A stretch of DNA of 64,000 nt from Leuctra nigra (taxonomy: Eukaryota; Arthropoda; Insecta; Plecoptera; Leuctridae): assembly GCA_934045905.1 (NCBI GenBank), contig OW203762.1:25762345-25826344 (forward strand), read 5' to 3'. Of this stretch, positions 60,814-64,000 are shown one piece after another. A program made the translations under genes and the position numbers. Position 1 is the first letter of the stretch. The number at the start of each line of letters is the position of its first letter. The notes under the pieces were generated by a model. The model was given only the letters and a program-made list of their open reading frames with translations. It was not told the DNA's origin and made no database searches.

Positions 60814-60973
60814 TTGACACGGGACACCCTGTCAAGTCCAGTGAAAGCAGAGAACAAATTGAAGTACAGCTCTCTCATTGGCTGACAGCTGTCACAAGAC
60901 CCTACTTGCCTCTATTCTATAATTGTTTATGATAGAATAGCTGAGAGTAAATTTGATAGTGTGTCCCGTGTTA
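60814..60973. mobile_element. Small inverted-repeat element, 160 bp
   Basis: TTGACACGGGACACCCTGTC at the left mirrors the right end (complement TTAACACGGGACACACTATC). Confidence 0.6.
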
Positions 60974-62655
60974 ATGCTATTATTTTATATTGTAGAGCTA
61001 TGATTCTAGTTCACATACAAATTTGACATTTCTATTTAGTTTAACTCGTTTTACACCCAAATGTGCAATGTTCGGTTTAATTTGGAATCTAAATTTTATA
61101 AGAATCTAATAGCCAAACTGTTTGCAATGTTTTTTAATTTCGTTTGGCTAGCCTATCTTCTTACTGTAATAAAAATGCTAACTCAACTACGTGTGCAGCA
61201 AGTTTCTGTATGAACCACTTGGACTGCATTATTTTTATCCAATATAAACTGCACATTTTGATTAATTGGTAAATATGTAGTGGTGACTTGTGTAATCAGA
61301 TTCAATTTCTTGATTTCCTACCATCTACAGGCAAGTTTTTCTATCTTTTAAGGTCTAAACATCTGGTTACGTAGTAGCTAATCATGTTAGGTACTAGCTA
61401 GCTAGTTTGTCTAACGAAAAGATAGCTTTAAACGAACTAAACAAGAGATGGAAGAATTGGCGCCTATGTCAACTTAATGACGATCTCCTTTTATTTTTGT
61501 AATTGCTGTTACTTGATTTATCCTTGGAATTTCATATGGCATATTGGTGTATGTACTACTAATTATTAGATGTGATAACAGGTATATTATAAAAGTGAAA
61601 TGTGTATGCATATTGTACATTAAAAGTATGACATCTTAATTACTAATTTCTTGATTTATTCATGCCATTTTTAAGCGCCATTCACATCCAGGCGGTTTAG
61701 CTTTTTTTCTATTAACCAATCACAAGTCAGCAGAAATAAACCCTATGTGAATCGCTCTTAAAATGCGACTCAAAACTGCACAAATTGAATCAAAGAACTG
61801 TCCAGTTGTTGCCCTGCATGACATTTTTTTAGAATTTAAACAATTTTAATGTTATTCTGGGACTCCATACATTCTTTTGTATCGGACTCTATTGAAAGAC
61901 TGCTTAATGGACGTTCAACGCTCGGTGTTGGCCAATCAGAAGGCTAAACGGTGAGCGCACGAGCGCTGGCGTTCAAGATCATATGATAAACCATGTTCAT
62001 CTTTCAGCGTTGAGCTCCGAACGTACCTTGAGTGACCTTGCTATCGCCTCGTGCCCGAAAAGAATGTTTAAGTCGGGGACCCCTGTAAATTTTTTGAATT
62101 TCATCAATTCTTTTAGTACGTTTTTATTGGTTTTGGGTGGAGTTTTAGGCGTTTTGATGTCCTAAACATTGCTCAATTTTTTAAAATTTAATAACACAAA
62201 ATATACCAAATTTAGGGATATTAACATTATTATAAATGAAATTAAGTATAAGTAGACAAATTGATATTCCCTCTGGATTTATAAATATTTTTAATAAATC
62301 AATTAAAATTTAATTTAGAAGAAATGTTGTCATGTTATTTTTTTAATTGGAAAATGGAAAATAAATATATTTTTGATGATTTCAGCTGATACTGGTTATA
62401 CATTTTCTATATTTTAATATTTCTCAAAATTATTTCAAGTTCGGGGGGTGCTTTTGAGCCCCTGAGCTTTGAATATTTATTATTTAATCCTCAGTTATGT
62501 CGGGCCACTGGGCTAGGCAATATATTTTATTTTATATTTTACCTATCTATATTGGCAATAGCAATACCAAAGCAATACTAATTAATTGATCTATTATATT
62601 ATCGACATTAATACAAGTGTGTAGAGATGACCCCCCAGACAATAGTATTAATAAT
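60974..62655. other. Non-coding AT-rich region
   Basis: No gene supported. Confidence 0.4.
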
Positions 62656-62904
62656 CTACATAAATCGCTGTCTAAAGAAAGAAAATTTGATTTTTGTGGC
62701 GCGAAAAGTAAAAGTGTTGGCGCATGCGTAATCAATGGTATTGTCTTTGACCCACAGCGGCACAGCATCTTTGGGCACAGCCTTCTCGACAGTCACTTGC
62801 CAAATTTTGCCAGACTGCTTCTCTGCAGAAATGTCAAATTCGCATTTATTTTTGCCTTCTGGGTTTCCAAGAGCCCCTCTTAAGAATGGTATTGGCAGAT
62901 TCAT
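62656..62904 (-). pseudogene. Unrecognised coding-like fragment
   Basis: The minus strand is open for 82 codons with good coding character ([20 protein letters not shown], then [16 protein letters not shown]). An acceptor-like TTTTTGCAG precedes it by about 50 bases. A second frame just upstream ([14 protein letters not shown]) also looks coding, which suggests a frameshift and a decayed exon or processed copy. I do not recognise the family. Confidence 0.3.
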
Positions 62905-63032
62905 TGGCCAACTTCAAAGAGTCACAGTCAAGTTCTGCAAAAATCATGGATCAAGTAAAGGAGTAAGGTAAGTTTAGTGTTTTCGAGCAACTCTAACCTC
63001 TAATGTTGCTGCCTAGGTACTGTAGAGGACAA

Positions 63033-63399
63033 GGTAGTGACTAAAATCCCGACAGCCGGGATTTTCAGGTTAAAAAAATAGTCCCGACTGGCCGTGTTTA
63101 TTTATATACTGGTTAAGAACGGCTTTCAGAATGACCGTTCAGATGGCGCTATGGATAGCGTGCTGGACCACGGTGCAAGAGGTCGTCGGTTCGAATCCGG
63201 CCGGGAGCACATTTTTTTTTTATTTGTAATTTTCACAAGTTTTAATTCTGCCTAACCATAGAGTTATTTTTTTTAAGTTGCCCAGTTCGAATTTGTCTAC
63301 CCATAGAGAGTTTTATTCCTTAGGCTGCCCAGTAAAACCTACGGTCGGGACTATTTTTTTAACCTGAAAGTCCCGGCTGTCGGGATCGTAGTCACACCC
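63033..63399. mobile_element. 367 bp inverted-repeat element with 9 bp target duplication and tRNA-like cargo
   Basis: Arms of about 55 bp share GTGACTA, ATCCCGACAGCCGGGA and TTTCAGGTTAAAAAAATAG. AGAGGACAA flanks both ends (63,024-63,032 and 63,400-63,408). The centre carries a pol III-like unit. Confidence 0.85.
63142..63221 (+). ncRNA. tRNA-like unit inside the inverted-repeat element
   Basis: TAGCGTGCTGG (A-box-like) lies at 63,156 and a perfect B box GGTTCGAATCC at 63,188. The T-arm GTCGG/CCGGC can pair. A run of T at 63,212 would terminate pol III. The 3' end CCGGGAGCA has no matching 5' acceptor strand, so this is a tRNA relic or SINE head rather than a working tRNA. Confidence 0.55.
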
Positions 63400-63452
63400 A
63401 GAGGACAAACAGGTCTTGGTAGTAAAAAAGGAAGCGAAGGTTGCCGTGTATA

Positions 63453-63863
63453 GCCTAGGTTACACAGTTCAATGTTTTATTCAACACATTAAATTAAATC
63501 GTTTGGTTCAACGAATGCACAGCCGTCTGTACACTCGTGAGCTGCCTGTCGTCTGAGTAAAAATTGTAGTTCCAAACCTGCCGTTCCGGGAAGGGGTCAT
63601 CTACCTACCTACCGTCGCGCATTTGAATAAGGAAGGCGACAGAAGTGACCCCTTCCCGGGATGGCAGGTTTGGAACTACAATTTAGACGACAGGCAGCTC
63701 ACGAGGAGGAGGAACGAACGACGAGTGTACAGACGGCTGTGAACTAATGTACCTAACCGTGTAGACGCGAAATTGACACAAAAGTACGTTTCATTTAGAA
63801 CCGGTCCTATTTTTCCTTCAATTAATGAATTGAGTGAAACATTGAACCATGTAAACTAGGCTT
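63453..63863. mobile_element. ~410 bp inverted-repeat element
   Basis: Outer arms are AGCCTAGGTTACACAGTTCA and the complement at about 63,840-63,863. Inner arms of about 85 bp (CACAGCCGTCTGTACACTCG through TTTGGAACTACAA-type sequence) mirror 63,636-63,742. Target duplication not resolved. Confidence 0.7.
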
Positions 63864-64000
63864 CATTATAATGACACTACCTAGTCTGTCTCTAGATAAG
63901 ACTATCACGGCATTGGGGAGTTGAGGAGCTATACTCAACGAGTTGAGGTAGACGAGAGGGAATTGGGTTTCGTGAGGCAGGGAGATAATCTAAAAGTAAT

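Noticed and set aside
63142..63221. Functional tRNA gene
   Set aside because: B box and terminator are good but no complementary acceptor stem could be formed, so only a tRNA-like call is made.

Overview
The window is nuclear DNA of an animal, most likely an insect. Two host genes are split by GT..AG introns, and the rest is dense with LTR and non-LTR retrotransposons, SINE-like elements, inverted-repeat DNA elements and satellites. Frequent GGTACCTA-type palindromes in the host introns remind me of some hemipteran genomes, but that assignment is only an inference.

Bases 1 to about 20,040 form one compositional block in which the + strand is A/C/T-rich and poor in G. It opens with the 3' part of a Ty3/Gypsy-like pol gene (2-4777, running off the left edge) that carries a decapeptide repeat. 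Then come about 15 kb of low-coding sequence with small unrecognised + strand ORFs (5373, 6185/6406, 7536, 14449, 14812, 15952, 17357) set among repeated cassettes. There are two homologous ~1 kb cassettes encoding an acidic protein, two copies of a ~366 bp module, two modules whose order is swapped, LTR-like promoters, many tRNA-primer-site-like TGGTG-N-CAG motifs, and a 905 bp tandem duplication that ends where the composition changes. I read this as a large LTR element or a nest of related ones.

20-27.3 kb: degenerate duplicated gene fragments, then a satellite. Its ~155 bp AT-rich monomers give way to ~280 bp monomers that contain an LDL-receptor class A (LDLa) exon with a splice donor. 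27.6-30.1 kb: a possible minus-strand first exon and, abutting its start codon, a 5'-truncated LINE with a perfect 13 bp target-site duplication.

33.8-42.3 kb, minus strand: an aldo-keto reductase gene. One intron begins with a minisatellite built from the exon-intron junction. Another holds a deleted Ty3/Gypsy element (37,872-41,168) with apparently identical 1,066 bp LTRs and a 4 bp target duplication. One coding exon of the reductase was not found.

48.2-58.5 kb, plus strand: a complete eight-exon Rmnd5/Gid2 gene (392 aa; LisH, CTLH, RING-like), the catalytic-type subunit of the CTLH/GID E3 ubiquitin ligase. Its introns and 3' region carry a tRNA-like SINE, a 5S-rRNA-derived SINE, several inverted-repeat elements with 9-10 bp target duplications and a 23 bp perfect hairpin just before a splice acceptor. 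60-64 kb: mostly non-coding, with three inverted-repeat elements, one of which carries a tRNA-like unit.

All calls come from reading the sequence by eye. Copy numbers and boundaries are approximate unless a target duplication fixes them.
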